From Zygnema cylindricum (taxonomy: Eukaryota > Streptophyta > Zygnematophyceae > Zygnematales > Zygnemataceae), in contig JBBHKE010002999.1 in the NCBI GenBank assembly GCA_037447655.1, positions 186,001 through 250,000 on the forward strand: 64,000 nt of DNA. Direction: 5' to 3'. Positions 11,789 to 22,405 of this stretch are shown one piece after another. Every line of letters starts with the position of its first letter. The first letter of the stretch is position 1. Position numbers and translations under genes: made by a program. The notes under the pieces are model-generated. The model made no database searches and was not told where the DNA came from. It worked only from the letters and a program-made list of their open reading frames with translations.

Positions 11789-11972
11789 CTCCCCTAAATT
11801 TTTAGACTCAATTACTCACTTACTCCAATAGCATCTCTACAAAACTAAAACTTAGAAGCAGGAAGGGCTTTTGTTAACATGTCGGCCACCATCTTCTTTT
11901 CCAGTAAATAACACAATTTAACAACTTTTGCAAGTATTTTTTCTCTAATAAAGTGAAGTCTAACATCCATGT
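11789..11972 (-). pseudogene. Copia-B RNase H C-terminus and polypurine tract
   Basis: On the minus strand this reads MDVRLHFIREK, then KKMVADMLTKALPASKF and a stop, the standard end of copia RNase H. An AAATTTAGGGGAG polypurine tract follows, abutting the LTR. The 5' continuation of this frame (ending NSKH) is 10.4 kb away at about 22410, because Gypsy-M is inserted between the two codon blocks. Confidence 0.9.
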
Positions 11973-12922
11973 TGTCATGCCGCAAGACGTCGGCGAGTAT
12001 TATAGTGGATTCTTATACTAATTGGGGTATAAGGGAATATTACAGGTCGGTGGCGGAGTGTTCAGTTGAAGATACGGACAGAACTGAGGTCGTACCATGT
12101 TACCAGCATGAAATCAGATTGCGGTACGACATCGAATTTCGCGAATTTGAACGGCTCCAAGCTTGATATCTTATGGAATCAAACGGTTACATACCTGACA
12201 CATGTCCAAGTTGTGAACCCTTGGAGGTTCATGCATTATTTTTGTAGCATAGGGAGGGTTTTCATCCTCGCGGTGTAGATGTAAGGCTTCTCGAGGCGGC
12301 CATGTAGCGGCCACCTCTAGAAACTGGCAGCGTTTGTACATAAAAAGTTGCTTGCTCAGAGACATATAGAAATTAGTGTAGCTGTACGATAGGCGACAAC
12401 AAAGGATAAAGGCCATATGGCCGCTTAGGATTAGTTGCAAATTACAGCACGAGAATCCAACATTGGAGAGTTGTCGTTTTCTGGCAATCTACATTCTCGG
12501 GATTTGTCGAACCTTTTTTTGGTTTTCAGTTAGCATTCCACTGCGATATATTTAGTATTGGTTGGTTGTTGAGTTAGGGTTTCTCTTTCTGTATCCTTAG
12601 TCTCTGGCTAGCTTTGTCTCTCAGCTTTCCTGAGCTCTCTTTTCTGTACTAAGTCCTTACCTAATCTACCGGCGCAAGCGAGCTTGCAAGGTTTTCCTCC
12701 AGACTGTGTCTCACTTGTCATGCTCTGCGAATTCTGGAGTGTGAATCTTGTGTGTATTATCGTTGTTGCGTGGTTTCTGTCGTTTGTCTCCATTTTTTTT
12801 AGACTTTGGGAGTGCCAGTTTTCTTGGAGGTCTCATCTGGTTAAGGAGAGTCTGTTTTTTGCTTGTTGGACTCTTGTAGGGAATATTGAAGACTTCACGG
12901 CCTAGTGGCTACTGTCGCAAAT
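11973..12922 (+). repeat. Gypsy-M 5' LTR, lacking its last about 215 bp
   Basis: A block of 950 bp is closely repeated at 21242-22190. It begins TGTCATGCCGCAAG and ends TGTCGCAAAT. The right-hand LTR continues for another 215 bp (22191-22405), which this copy lacks. That missing segment instead appears just before the 3' LTR at 21015-21239. Small open frames inside are not supported as genes. Confidence 0.88.
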
Positions 12923-13936
12923 ATTCTCGTGCTATAATTTGTCTTTCTTTTTAAGTCAAGCATTGATTAGTTGTTTTGTTTTCTTTCCAGTCTAGTTTCT
13001 TTCTTTGGATTACTCTAATTTGTTTTCATTCTCAATTTTTTAGGGTTTCATTGCTTGGTGGGCTGTGAGTTGGATATTGTTGATTTTATCTGTAAATCCG
13101 GTATAGTTTTTATTTCTATCTATCTATCGGATTAACTCACTCAGAAAACCTAGCAAACCTAAAAAATTATAAAAAAAAAATATCCATATTAAAAACCCAG
13201 AAAATGTATATATATATATATACATTTAAACATATATAAATTAGCTTGCACGAATTATCATTTAAAATTATAACTGCTTTTATAATTGGGTAGAGAGTGG
13301 CTTAAAGCTGATACGCGTACCCTAACAGGCTACTAACTACTTTGGCATTGAGCTGTGGTGTAATTACGATAACTTGGAACTGGAGCATCGTTAGGGAATA
13401 TTTAAAATATCCTACTAGATGTTATTGCTTTAGGTGAGCAACCAATCCTTGTGGGTGCAGGCGCGATATAGGTTATCAAGCCACTCGTTTAGAGGGTTAA
13501 ATATCTTGCCGAAGGCTGCGTTTTCCCTTCGCCTAGGACATCATCGTTGCATGGTCTTAGATCTGACCTTGATCGGTCTTGATTAAAAGTTTCTTGCTTT
13601 ATTACATCTGGCTGTGTTGGCCCTGAATAGTTTCCTGCTTTATTACATCTGGTCGTGTTGGCCCTGAACAGTTTCTTTCTTTATTACATCTGGTCGTGGT
13701 GGCCCTGAATAGTTTTTTGATTATTATATCTGGCTGCAAGTGGCCTTGCATAGGTGACATGAGTTTGCTTGGAATGGCGTGACGTGAGTGAGATTGAAAA
13801 AGACAGTTTACGAATAGACTGACTCCGGTGATACAAGATAGACCGAATTGCGTGGCGTGTCTGGGTTGCGGTTATTAGCATACTTTTGTGTGTGTTCGGC
13901 ATTTAGCTGCATCCGGATAGGACCATCTGTTGTTAC
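12923..13936 (+). other. Gypsy-M leader
   Basis: About 1 kb lies between the LTR and the gag ATG. No convincing tRNA primer-binding site is visible next to the LTR end. The region holds a short (TA)n run near 13209-13222 and a 41-bp tandem repeat near its end. I see no coding sequence. Confidence 0.6.
13588..13751 (+). repeat. Four-copy 41-bp tandem repeat in the Gypsy-M leader
   Basis: Units start at 13588, 13629, 13670 and 13711, each containing TTATTACATCTGG, then a variable TCGTGTTGG and GGCCCTGAAT core. The first three are near-identical and the fourth is degraded. Position in the leader suggests an RNA-level role such as packaging or translation, but this is inference. Confidence 0.85.
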
Positions 13937-15400
13937 ATGCCAACGGAATGGAATAATTTACAGTTCTTGGCTGGTACCACCAAAAGCTCAGGTGCTTACC
14001 GGGGGCCGCCCAGAGAATTGATTACAGCCGGCTCCCCTCCTATACCTTTTCTAAACTCAGCAGTTCATTCTCCATTTTTAGGATCATCCTGTCAGTGGAG
14101 ATCTGGTCTTTCTTCTATCCATAGATCTACGTTCTCTGTTTTTTCATCTTTCACCCATAGTTCGAGGGAAGATTCAGACACCGACTCGCTTGACATACAG
14201 GGTCTAAGTTTACCGCCGTCAATTTTCTCATTGGGCAGTACCATACACACTAATCACAGTCCTTTCAGCATGGACATGGCCTCGTCCATTGACACCGGAA
14301 ATGGTAAACATCATTTATGTTTTTCAGGTCTGAAAGACACCATGTCTTTGTCCCACTTTCGCATGCTTTTCAATACAAAAATGCGTGACCTTGCGTTTCG
14401 GTACCAAGACTGTTACGATCTGCGGGTCGCTTTTTCTTTGCTAGGGAGATACCTCAGAGGATTTGCCCTATCTCTTTATACACGGAAATATGAGGAAATT
14501 TGTGGTATGACTGAAATAGCACCCGCCTATTCCGGAGCGTTAGCCATAATTGGCAGCCCCGAAATTCCTTTCCAACCCCCTGTCTTGGCAGTTTATGACT
14601 CCACAGGCAACGAAGTTTCACCTGAAATACCTGAGGTCCCTCATCAATTTGCAATGGCAGCTAGGGCTGCAATTCTGGCTAGACCGGTTATGCTAGTCCC
14701 TTTAAAAGATCTAATCTCGTTAATTTTTTATTTATTACATGACGAGTATCGAATGCAGAATCTTGACCAAGTCAAAGAGTTAATTAATTTTGAACGTAGA
14801 CTTGGTGAAACAGCCCCGGCATTGCGGTCACGTATGGAAACTTTGCGTGAAGCCTTACCGGATCTCATGTGAGGGGCTGAGGCGGTACAAAAATTTGTGG
14901 GTCAGTTTCTCACATAATCTCGACGGTTCATTCAGAACTGTCTGACTGAAGCATATGGCCTTAAATTAACTTTCGAGCAGGCTGCAGAGTATGGTGTGAA
15001 GTACGAAATGCAGACCAGCTGGTGGGACGCTCACGAGCAGCGGAAACCTTCATCTCAAGATTACCCTAATCCAAATCCTAACTATAATCCTAACCCGCGC
15101 AACCCATGGCCCAACCCAAGACTCCCAACAAGGGCCCCCGCCATGGGATCGTTACCAACGTCGCCTAGTGTGTTAATATGTTTCCGGTGCGGTCACGGTG
15201 GTCACGACGCACGCGGCTGTCCAGACAAGGCAGCCACGTGTACTCACTGCAATCAAACAGGTCATTACGTACAGCAATGTCATATTAAAAATCCGGATTT
15301 CAGTTATCAAAATCAAATTAAAAACGTTGGTATACTTGCTCGCTCGGCTAAATTGTCACTCCATGGAAAGGGGAAGAGAATGACTCTCCCACCAAAATCA
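13937..15400 (+). pseudogene. Gypsy-M gag
   Basis: Gag starts at ATG 13937 and reads in one frame to about 15400, with in-frame stops at 14870-14872 (CGA to TGA is plausible) and about 14918 (TAA). The N-terminal 110 residues are Ser/Pro-rich. A capsid-like helical region lies at about 14330-14990. A Pro/Asn-rich linker follows, then two intact zinc knuckles, CFRCGHGGHDARGCP (about 15180) and CTHCNQTGHYVQQCH (about 15241). Gag binds element RNA. Two knuckles in tandem are unlike the single-knuckle copia gags in this window. Confidence 0.88.
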
Positions 15401-16378
15401 GTGGGAGGGACCGAGATAGAGCAGAGATGCAGGCAACCATGGCAGCCATGGCAGCCATGATGAAGGAGCAGTTTGCCGCGCTAATGGCGCAGGTCAAACT
15501 GCAATTAACTGGAATGGCCCGTAGCGTAGTCCATATGCCCTCTTTTGCCGGGCGATCTCTCACAAAGTCAACTGTCCAACAGCGGGCAGCCCTTTTCAAA
15601 GGGACTCTCGATCATAATTGTGAGTTTAAATCCATTAACACTCGCATACCATTATCTTTCGCTAAAGAACCTAAAACCCTTATCCGGGAAACAGCCTCTG
15701 GCATCACCGCTGAGGCCTTAACCATTCTAGAAGGGAGTATATAAGATGCTTATAAGGTCAAGGAACAATTAGCAATACTGTCCATTATGCTTCCCGAACC
15801 AAATAGTGAGGCTAAATCCTCAAATCTAAAGAAATCTGCAAATGCATTACCAGCGCTTCAAAACCATCGTAGTACCCTATCTCTTCAAGCAATTACTCTT
15901 GAAGAGCGTTCCAGTCTTACTCCACACATTAGTTTTCTGGATAACAAGTTAGGTGTGTTCACAGTTAATGGGGTAGCCCAAGCTGTACCTCTCATGGACA
16001 CAGGGGCGAAACCCATTATTCTTATATCAGATTTTGCCAAGAAAATAGGTCTTAGTGCAGATACAGTACAACCCACTACCACACGTTTGTTGACTTCCGC
16101 AGGAACCACAAAACCAGTCTTAGGTATGACAAAAAAACCACTATGTTCTCAGTTTCAGTGTCAATCGTAATCCGATTTTTGCAGAAATATACGTTCACGC
16201 CTTGGTCACCAAGTGTAGTGATTATGAGTGCTTGGTCGGCCAAGACTTCATTTTCTGAGTAGGGGGGGGGGTTGATATGTATGATCAAACATTTTCGTAC
16301 AGACCAAACAATTTTCCAAACCGCAAAGTTTGCTTACCTCTTATCTCGGCCCGGCAACCCATGCCTACTATGGCTTAG
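15401..16378 (+). pseudogene. Gypsy-M linker and aspartic protease
   Basis: The frame switches near 15400 and then runs to about 16140 with one stop at 15742. A Met/Ala-rich helical linker (15427-15500) precedes the retropepsin, whose active site reads LMDTGAKPIILI (about 15990-16026). A frameshift near 16135 is followed by the flap and dimer region YECLVGQDFIF (about 16230-16256), then a stop. The protease would cleave the Gag-Pol-methyltransferase precursor. Its position directly upstream of the methyltransferase implies the extra enzyme was made as part of Pol. Confidence 0.85.
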
Positions 16379-17682
16379 TCGGCATTTGTCTTACCAGCCA
16401 ATGCTACAGTTGGCATGGGTGCTGATATTCTTGAATCTTTAAAAGCGCAAGAAATCTTACCAGACCCCTCCGGAATACCGAAATTATTTGGCACCCCAGG
16501 TTTTATTATTGACTGGATAGATTTTAACAGATTGTATAAGTTCACTGTACCGTATCCTTTATCCACTATTCCAGATCCACCCGCTATTGCCATGGATCCT
16601 TCCGGGTTTCCCCTCATTTAATGGAAACCAGTCAGCTTACAACGTAACCCGGACATTCTCGTTATCTTAGACCTTTTTGCAGGTATATGTACCACACTTC
16701 TCTCTTGCCTTAGGAACAGTATTCTAATCAAGCAATATTATTCTGTAGATATTGACCCTTTGGCTAGACGCGCTCAGTTGCATCACTGTCAAATCTTACG
16801 TGAAGAATACCCTCACCTCTTACCGCAGTCTGCTTTTCACAACATGCATTCAGCTTTACCACAGGATATCCGTCTGATGGGTAATCATTATTTGGCGGAG
16901 TTAGAACCAATCGACCTCCTTTTCGCATGTTGGGAATGTCAAGGTAAGTCTAGAGTCCGGAAGGGTTTAGGTCTAGCGGATCCGCGCACTAAACTGTTCT
17001 TTGAGGTAGTAAGTCTTATGTATTTCTTTCAGTCACTTACCGTCCCTTTCGATACGTCTTAGAAAACATCGCAGCTCATAATGACCTCCGACCCACAGTT
17101 CTCGCAAACTACAAACTTATTCAATCATTAATTGGACCGCCACTAATACTCAATGCCGCACACCATGGGTCGTTGGCCCACCGGGTTCGTTCCAAGTGGA
17201 GAAATCTGGTGGGCATATGCTGGCTCCGAGAAGCTAACCTAGCTGTTCGACCACCTAAACTTTTCATCCATGAAGCACTTCTTCCATTTCATAAGGTTCA
17301 GACATGTGTCCAGACATACTATCCTCCTGCATTTTGTCTTAACATCCCTGGCCAGCCGTTACGTGCACTTCCTACACTAATCGCATATCCACACTCCCAT
17401 TGATATTCACATAACGGACCGTGTATGCTTCATAACACTCACACAGGCAATCTAGAAGAACCTACTGCTGCGGAGAGACAACTCCTCCTCTATTTCATTC
17501 CAGACACAACCGCTGCCCTAGGACTCACTGAGCTGCAGCGCTGCACCTTACTTGGTCGTTTTATGGATCCTCAGTCACTGTCATTTGTGTTAGGCATAGG
17601 GTTTGCAGCCGGTCGATACGCACAGAATCATCAGTCTCAATCCGTTGGGGGGGGGATACACCATTCAAAAACACTGCTCTAA
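16379..17682 (+). pseudogene. Cytosine-5 DNA methyltransferase domain in Gypsy-M pol
   Basis: About 330 residues of a C5-methyltransferase lie between protease and RT. In order: motif I DLFAGICT (16670, S-adenosylmethionine binding), acidic motif II in SVDIDPLARR (about 16745), motif IV FACWECQGKSR with catalytic Cys codon at 16937 and GLGLADPRTKLFF after it, motif VI YVLENI with its Glu codon at 17062, motif VIII AHRVRSKWRNL (17176-17208), target-recognition region, then PTAAERQLL (17461) and LLGRFMDPQSL (about 17548) for motifs IX/X. The A.R.R..W.NL form of motif VIII resembles DNMT3/DRM enzymes, while the usual PPCQ is WECQ. Stops at 16619 and 17401 and a frameshift near 17045 inactivate this copy. 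Upstream, 16379-16618 is a linker in the same frame. Family identification is firm because six motifs occur in order. Confidence 0.93.
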
Positions 17683-17900
17683 ATCCTCACCTTCTCTCCA
17701 GGGTACAACTTTTCAGCTCTCTCTTTTTCCTCATTCTGCCAAGTCTAACACAAATCACACTATTTCGTAGAACCTAGTCACATGAGTTGGTCCATCCCAT
17801 AATACACAGCGGCTAGATCTTCGATACCAGTACACGCAGTCCCACATTGGACAGCTGCATTTCTATCTAGAAGTTGGCATCATGCAGTCAATTGTTTCCA
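17683..17900 (+). other. Degraded linker between methyltransferase and RT
   Basis: Short disrupted frames continue the polyprotein but show no recognisable domain. A run of nine or ten G at about 17647-17655 just upstream may have slipped and shifted frame. Confidence 0.5.
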
Positions 17901-18980
17901 TCAGCCCCCAGTTGAGTATGAGCTGGGACAATCTTTAGTCGCGGATGAGCAGCTAGCATTTGCACAGGCAAAGGAAGCCATTACCATCAACGCACCTGAA
18001 AAACCAACATGGAAATTTGGGATGGGACTAACGAAACCGGAACATGAACTGTTAGACAGAGTCATAAACCAACACAAAGAGGCGTTCGCTTACTCCATGA
18101 AAGATCTAGGTCGACACACCACCTACAGAATGTCCATTGACCTAGAAGATGACAGACCCATATTCAAACCTAAGCATCGTCTATCAGAAACTGAATGGGA
18201 AGCAGTGGACAAACGATGCGCAGAGTTAGAAAATGCAGGACTGATTTATACATTAGACTCCACCTTTGCGGCGCCTACCGTCATGCCTCGTAAAAAAGAT
18301 GCAGAGGAGAATTTCACAGAGCGTCGCATGTGCGGGGACTATCGAGAACTGAATTCCCGTACAATCCAGGACCGACATCCAATGCCTTTGGCGGAGGACA
18401 TTTTTGATGACGTCGGAGAGGCTAAATATTTGAGCATTCTGGATCTACGACAAGGTTTTAACCAAATTGAAATAGAGGAAAAAGACCGACATAAGATGGC
18501 ATTTTAGGGAAGTGATGGGCGTTGGGAATGGTCAGTTATGCCCTTAGGCTTGAAAAATGCTGCGTATTTCAAAAGGTTATGTACTCAGTCTTAGGGGGAT
18601 GTAAGTTCCCCCGGTGTTACATTGACGATTTGATTATTGCTTTAGCCTCTATTGAGGAACACGTAGCCCATATAGAGTGGGTATTAAAGGAGTTGAAAAA
18701 GGTGGGTCTCAAATGCCACCCGGCCGAATGCATCTTCGGGGCTAAAGGGGTACCATATCTGGGGCATTTTATCTCCTCCGAGGGAATCACTCCTCTAGAA
18801 GCCAAGGTAGAAGCGATCAGTAAACTATCGGTCCCCACAGATTTAACGAGCTTGCGTGCATTCTTAGGTTTGGCTAATTATTATCGGAGGTTTGTTTCTG
18901 GGTTTAGCACGCTTGCATCCCCACTAAATGAACTCTTGAAAAAATCAGTGTCGTTTACATGAGGACCCCCGCACATTGAG
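17901..18980 (+). pseudogene. Gypsy-M reverse transcriptase
   Basis: Ty3/gypsy RT. The pre-RT segment is KPEHELLDRVINQHKEAF (about 18034). Then come FAAPTVMPRKKD, MCGDYRELNSRTIQDRHPMP, ILDLRQGFNQIEI (first catalytic Asp, about 18440) and the YIDD box at 18618-18629. The thumb/connection has FLGLANYYRRFVSGFS (about 18860-18907). Breaks are TAG at 18505, a frameshift near 18565 and TGA at 18960, where FTWG is expected so TGG became TGA. The RT type groups with gypsy elements, and the methyltransferase immediately precedes it. Confidence 0.9.
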
Positions 18981-19420
18981 GCATTTCAGGGATTAAAAAA
19001 GGCACTGTCCACCGCTCCCATTCTCCGTCCACCAAATCATAAGTTACCATTTTGCCTTCAAACACACTTTGGTAAGCCCGATATCGCTGCCATCCTAACT
19101 CAGCGTGAGCTTACAGGTGAGGAATATGTGGTGGCTTATGCAAGTCGAAGCAACAATCAAGGGGAGTCAAACTATAGTAGTTATGAGGGGGAGTGCCTGG
19201 CTGCAGTTTGGGGAATTGCGCATTTCCGCCATTACCTTTATGGCAAACCTTTTACGCTTCTTACTGACCATCAACCATTGCATTGGCTCATGACTAATGA
19301 CAAACTATCGGGCAAGTTAGCCCGCTGGGCTCTTATTTTGCAGGAATACGATATGGAGATCATTTATCGACCCGGGCTCCTCAGTTTGAATGTTGATGGT
19401 CTTTCCCGAAACCCCTTACC
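18981..19420 (+). pseudogene. Gypsy-M RNase H
   Basis: The gypsy RNase H shows FCLQTHFGK (about 19051), where the first catalytic Asp is His, then YASRSNNQGESNYSSYEGE (about 19137) with the catalytic Glu, and LLTDHQPLHWLM with Asp (about 19265). The tail is NVDGLSR, equivalent to the usual NxxADxLSR. It would remove RNA from the cDNA hybrid. The D-to-H change alone should inactivate it. Confidence 0.88.
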
Positions 19421-20640
19421 CAATTCTGCCGATGATAGAGAACGACAGGATTTTGATGACGAACCACTTGCATCGCTGTCTGCTGGAGCATATTTGGTCT
19501 ACAGTTTTTTGGGTCCCATTGTTCGCAATACTGAACACGATCCATGGTGGGACAGCGCTCTGGTCCTATTTTTATCCACCCTGTCCTTTCAAACATGCAC
19601 CACACCAGGAGAGGAGGAGCGTGTTCGTAAAAGAGCTCAAAATTACTTATGGATGGGAGGTTCTTTTATCCGTCTCCTCGCAGATGGAAGTCATCAGCAT
19701 GTTCCTCAGCCGACAGAACGCCTATCACTTATCGATCACATTCATATTGATGTGGGACATTATGGTACTAAACGGACTTTGAGTTTGGTACACGCACCTT
19801 ATGGGTGGTCAGGCATGCAGGCAAACGTTGTGGCCATGTTAGAAGGATGTAGCACATGTGACCAATTACGGACCTCCTTCTCTAACCGTCAGACTACACT
19901 TCAACCTTTGCCTATCCGAGGACTTTTCTACAGGTGGTTGTGTGATCGGTCTTTTTCCCGTCTCGCGAAGGGGCAAGCAATACCTCATGATCATGATCGA
20001 GAATTTCAGCAAATGGGTGGAAGTTGTGGCCCTCACGCACAAAACTGCCAAACTCACCACGGCTCCTTTCAAAGAGCATGTGCTCCTCCGATTTGGAGCT
20101 CCAACAGAAGTCCTTACGGACCAAGGGACCGAGTTCCGTGGGGAATTTCAGGAAATGCTAGATGAGGCATTGATCGATCACCGTCATACAAGTCGAGATC
20201 ATCCCCAGGCAGATGGTTTGGCAAAGAGGGTGGTGCAAACATTTAAGCGGGCTCTGCGTAAACATTGCTTGGAGAAACAGATTACTATGTGGGATGATCA
20301 TTAGGATATATTGTCATGGGTTATCGCATGTCTGTACAGGCCAACTTAGCAAATTTCAGTCTTTATTATGTGTTATTTGGTCGAGAGCCACTGCTCGGTA
20401 GAAATATACGGAAAGCGGCTAGTTTTCCTTTGCCGCTTATGTTTGATTCTCTTTTTTTGGAAGAACTAACTAACCGGGCTTTGCTTTTTGCTAGGGAAAT
20501 CCCAATGGCCTTTGAAAACTAGCAGATTGCTCAACATCGCGACTCCTTACGGTTTGCAACAACTCGCAGCGGCAGTTAGCGGCCACAACAAAAACCCTAT
20601 CGGGTGGGGGACAATGTATATTTGCGTCCGACAAACATTT
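19421..20640 (+). pseudogene. Gypsy-M integrase
   Basis: An HHCC zinc region spans about 19735-19865 (DHIHIDVGHYGTKRT, then GCSTCDQL). The catalytic core changes frame near 19925: CDRSF (first Asp region), then SKWVEVVALT, LTDQGTEF (second Asp, about 20116), and DGLAKRVVQTFKRAL where the catalytic Glu of the usual NG.AER motif is Lys (about 20224, consistent with GAG to AAG). FSLYYVLFGREPLL follows (about 20358). The C-terminal GDNVYLRPT region is near 20605-20635. This enzyme would insert the element. Confidence 0.88.
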
Positions 20641-21009
20641 GACACACTTGACATGGATGTCTCGTCTCTCATATTAAGGATCACCAAAATCGACTCCTAT
20701 GGATTATTAAGCCACAAGGGGGCCGACACGCGGACTTTAAGAGAACATTCGAAAAATTATGCTCCTTGCTACCTACCTGATCTCTCTCACATTATGGATC
20801 CGTGGCGGATGCCGATTACTGAGGCCACCGAGTGTCAGTTGTTTCGGCGTTCTGACGAAGAAACGTCGATGCTTCTCAGCGACTATTGCAATCTAGGATT
20901 TCACATGGAGTGCTTTGTCCCACCTTTGCACGCTATTTCGGCAAGACAGTGGTTTTGCCATGGATGTGGCCACCTACCGGCTTTCCTTCCCAGCTCCCCT
21001 GTAGGCTAA
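20641..21009 (+). pseudogene. Gypsy-M integrase C-terminus with PHD finger
   Basis: One open frame carries the integrase tail (LILRITKIDSYGLLS, then APCYLPDLSHIMDPW). After it comes a PHD-type C4HC3 finger: Cys 20833, Cys 20887, FHMEC with His 20902 and Cys 20911, VPPL, then WFCHGCG with Cys 20956 and 20965. Two expected zinc ligands are replaced (Phe at 20842, Ser at 20878), probably decay. PHD fingers read histone H3 tails in chromatin. At an integrase C-terminus it could direct insertion, as chromodomains do in chromoviruses. The stop is at 21007-21009, just before the terminal repeats. Confidence 0.82.
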
Positions 21010-21014
21010 TAAGC

Positions 21015-21239
21015 TTGGGGGGGGGGGGGAATTCCCTCCTTTTTCCCTCTCTACCTACCAAACTTGTCGTTGTACTATTATTCGTTTGTTTGTTTTCTTG
21101 AGCCGATTCATTAATATTTCTGATGTTATATATTCTTTGCCCTCTGGTTTTGGCATACATATATGCGGTCTATACATTTTTGGCAACGCTAATTGGGTGT
21201 GATGACTGTCATTTCACGGTTGTTTGCTCATGCACGACA
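21015..21239 (+). repeat. Displaced copy of the Gypsy-M LTR end
   Basis: It matches 22191-22405, the last part of the right LTR, but begins with an expanded 13-G run (21017-21029) where the other copy has three G. It ends CACGACA, then two bases (AC), then the start of the 3' LTR. It therefore looks like a tail-to-head LTR junction placed where the polypurine tract should be. Confidence 0.8.
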
Positions 21240-21241
21240 AC

Positions 21242-22405
21242 TATCATGTCGCAAGACGTCCGTGAGTATTATAGTGGATTCTTATACTAATTGGGGTATA
21301 AGGGAATATAACAGGTTAGTGGCGGAGTGTTCAGTTGAAGATACGGACGAAACTGAGGTCTTACCATGTTACCGACATGAAATCAGATTGCTGTACGGCA
21401 TCAGATTTCGCGAATTCGAACGGCTCCAAGCCTGATATCTTATGGAATCAAACGGTTACATACTTGACACATGTCGAAGTCGTGAACCCTCGGAGGTTCA
21501 TGCATTATTTTTGTAGCGTAGGGAGGGTTTTCATCCTCGCGGTGTAGATGTTAGGCTTCTCGAGGTGGCCATTTAGCGGCCACCTCTAGAAACTGGCAGC
21601 ATTTGTACATAAAAAGCTGCTTGCTCAGAGACATATAGAAATTAGTGTAGCTGTACGATAGGCGACAACATAGGATAAAAGCTATATGGCCGCGTAGGAT
21701 TAAATGCAAATTACAGCACGGGAATCCAACATTGGAGAGTTGTCCTTTTCTGGCAATCTACATTCTCGGGATTTGTCGAACCTCTTTTAAGTTTTCAGTT
21801 AGCATTCCTCTGCGATATATTTAGTATCGGTTGGTTGTTGAGTTAGGGTTTCTCTTTCTTGATCCTTAGTCTCTGGTTAGCTTTGTCTCTGAGCTTTCCT
21901 GAGCTCTCTTTTCTGTACTAAGTCCTTACCTAATCTACCGGCGCAAGCCAGCCTGCAAGGTTTCCCTCCAGACTGTGCCTCATTTGTCGTGCTCTGCGAA
22001 TTCTGGAGTGTGAATCTTGTGTGTATTATCGTTGTTGCGTGGTTTCTGTCGTTTGTCTCTTTTTTCTTTTGACTTTGGGAGTGCCGGTTTTCTCGGAGGT
22101 CTCATTCGGTTAAGGAGAGTTTGTTTTTTGCAGTTGGACTGTTGTAGGGAATATTGAAGACTTCAGGGCCTAGTGGCTACTGTCGCAAATTTGGGAATTC
22201 CATCCTTTTCCCCTCTCTACCTACGAAACTTGTAGTTGTACTTTTATATGTTTGTTTGTTTTCTTGAGCTGATTCATTAATATTTTTGATGTTATATATT
22301 CTTTGCCCTCTGGTTTTGGCATACATATGTGCAGTCGATACATTCTTGGCAACGCTAATTGGGTGTGATGCATGTCATTTCATGGTTGTATGCTCATGCA
22401 CGAAA
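21242..22405 (+). repeat. Gypsy-M 3' LTR
   Basis: About 1,164 bp. The first 949 bp match the 5' LTR (11973-12922). The last 215 bp (22191-22405) match 21015-21239. The right end abuts Copia-B RNase H at the target duplication ATGT. Confidence 0.85.

Larger units (their letters stand above)
11973..22405 (+). mobile_element. Gypsy-M: Ty3/gypsy element with DNA methyltransferase and PHD finger
   Basis: A 10,433-bp element lies inside the Copia-B RNase H. It starts TGTCATGCCG and ends CACGAAA, while the internal copy of that end reads CACGACA, giving TGTC...GACA termini. ATGT flanks both ends (11969-11972 and 22406-22409) as a 4-bp target duplication, or 5 bp with one mismatch. Domain order is LTR, leader, gag, protease, C5-methyltransferase, RT, RNase H, integrase, PHD finger, LTR. 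RT before integrase defines gypsy order. Several stops and frameshifts show it is dead. Many of the stops fit C-to-T or G-to-A changes. Confidence 0.92.

Noticed and set aside
10782-11972. Tandem copia elements sharing one LTR (gag start on one side, RNase H end on the other)
   Set aside because: The apparent gag start is part of the LTR, which ends exactly at ACAACA. With the matching GGGTG duplications this is a normal 3' LTR.
13937-21009. Gypsy-M as an active element
   Set aside because: At least eight stops, several frameshifts, a lost RNase H Asp, a lost integrase Glu and two missing PHD ligands make this copy dead.
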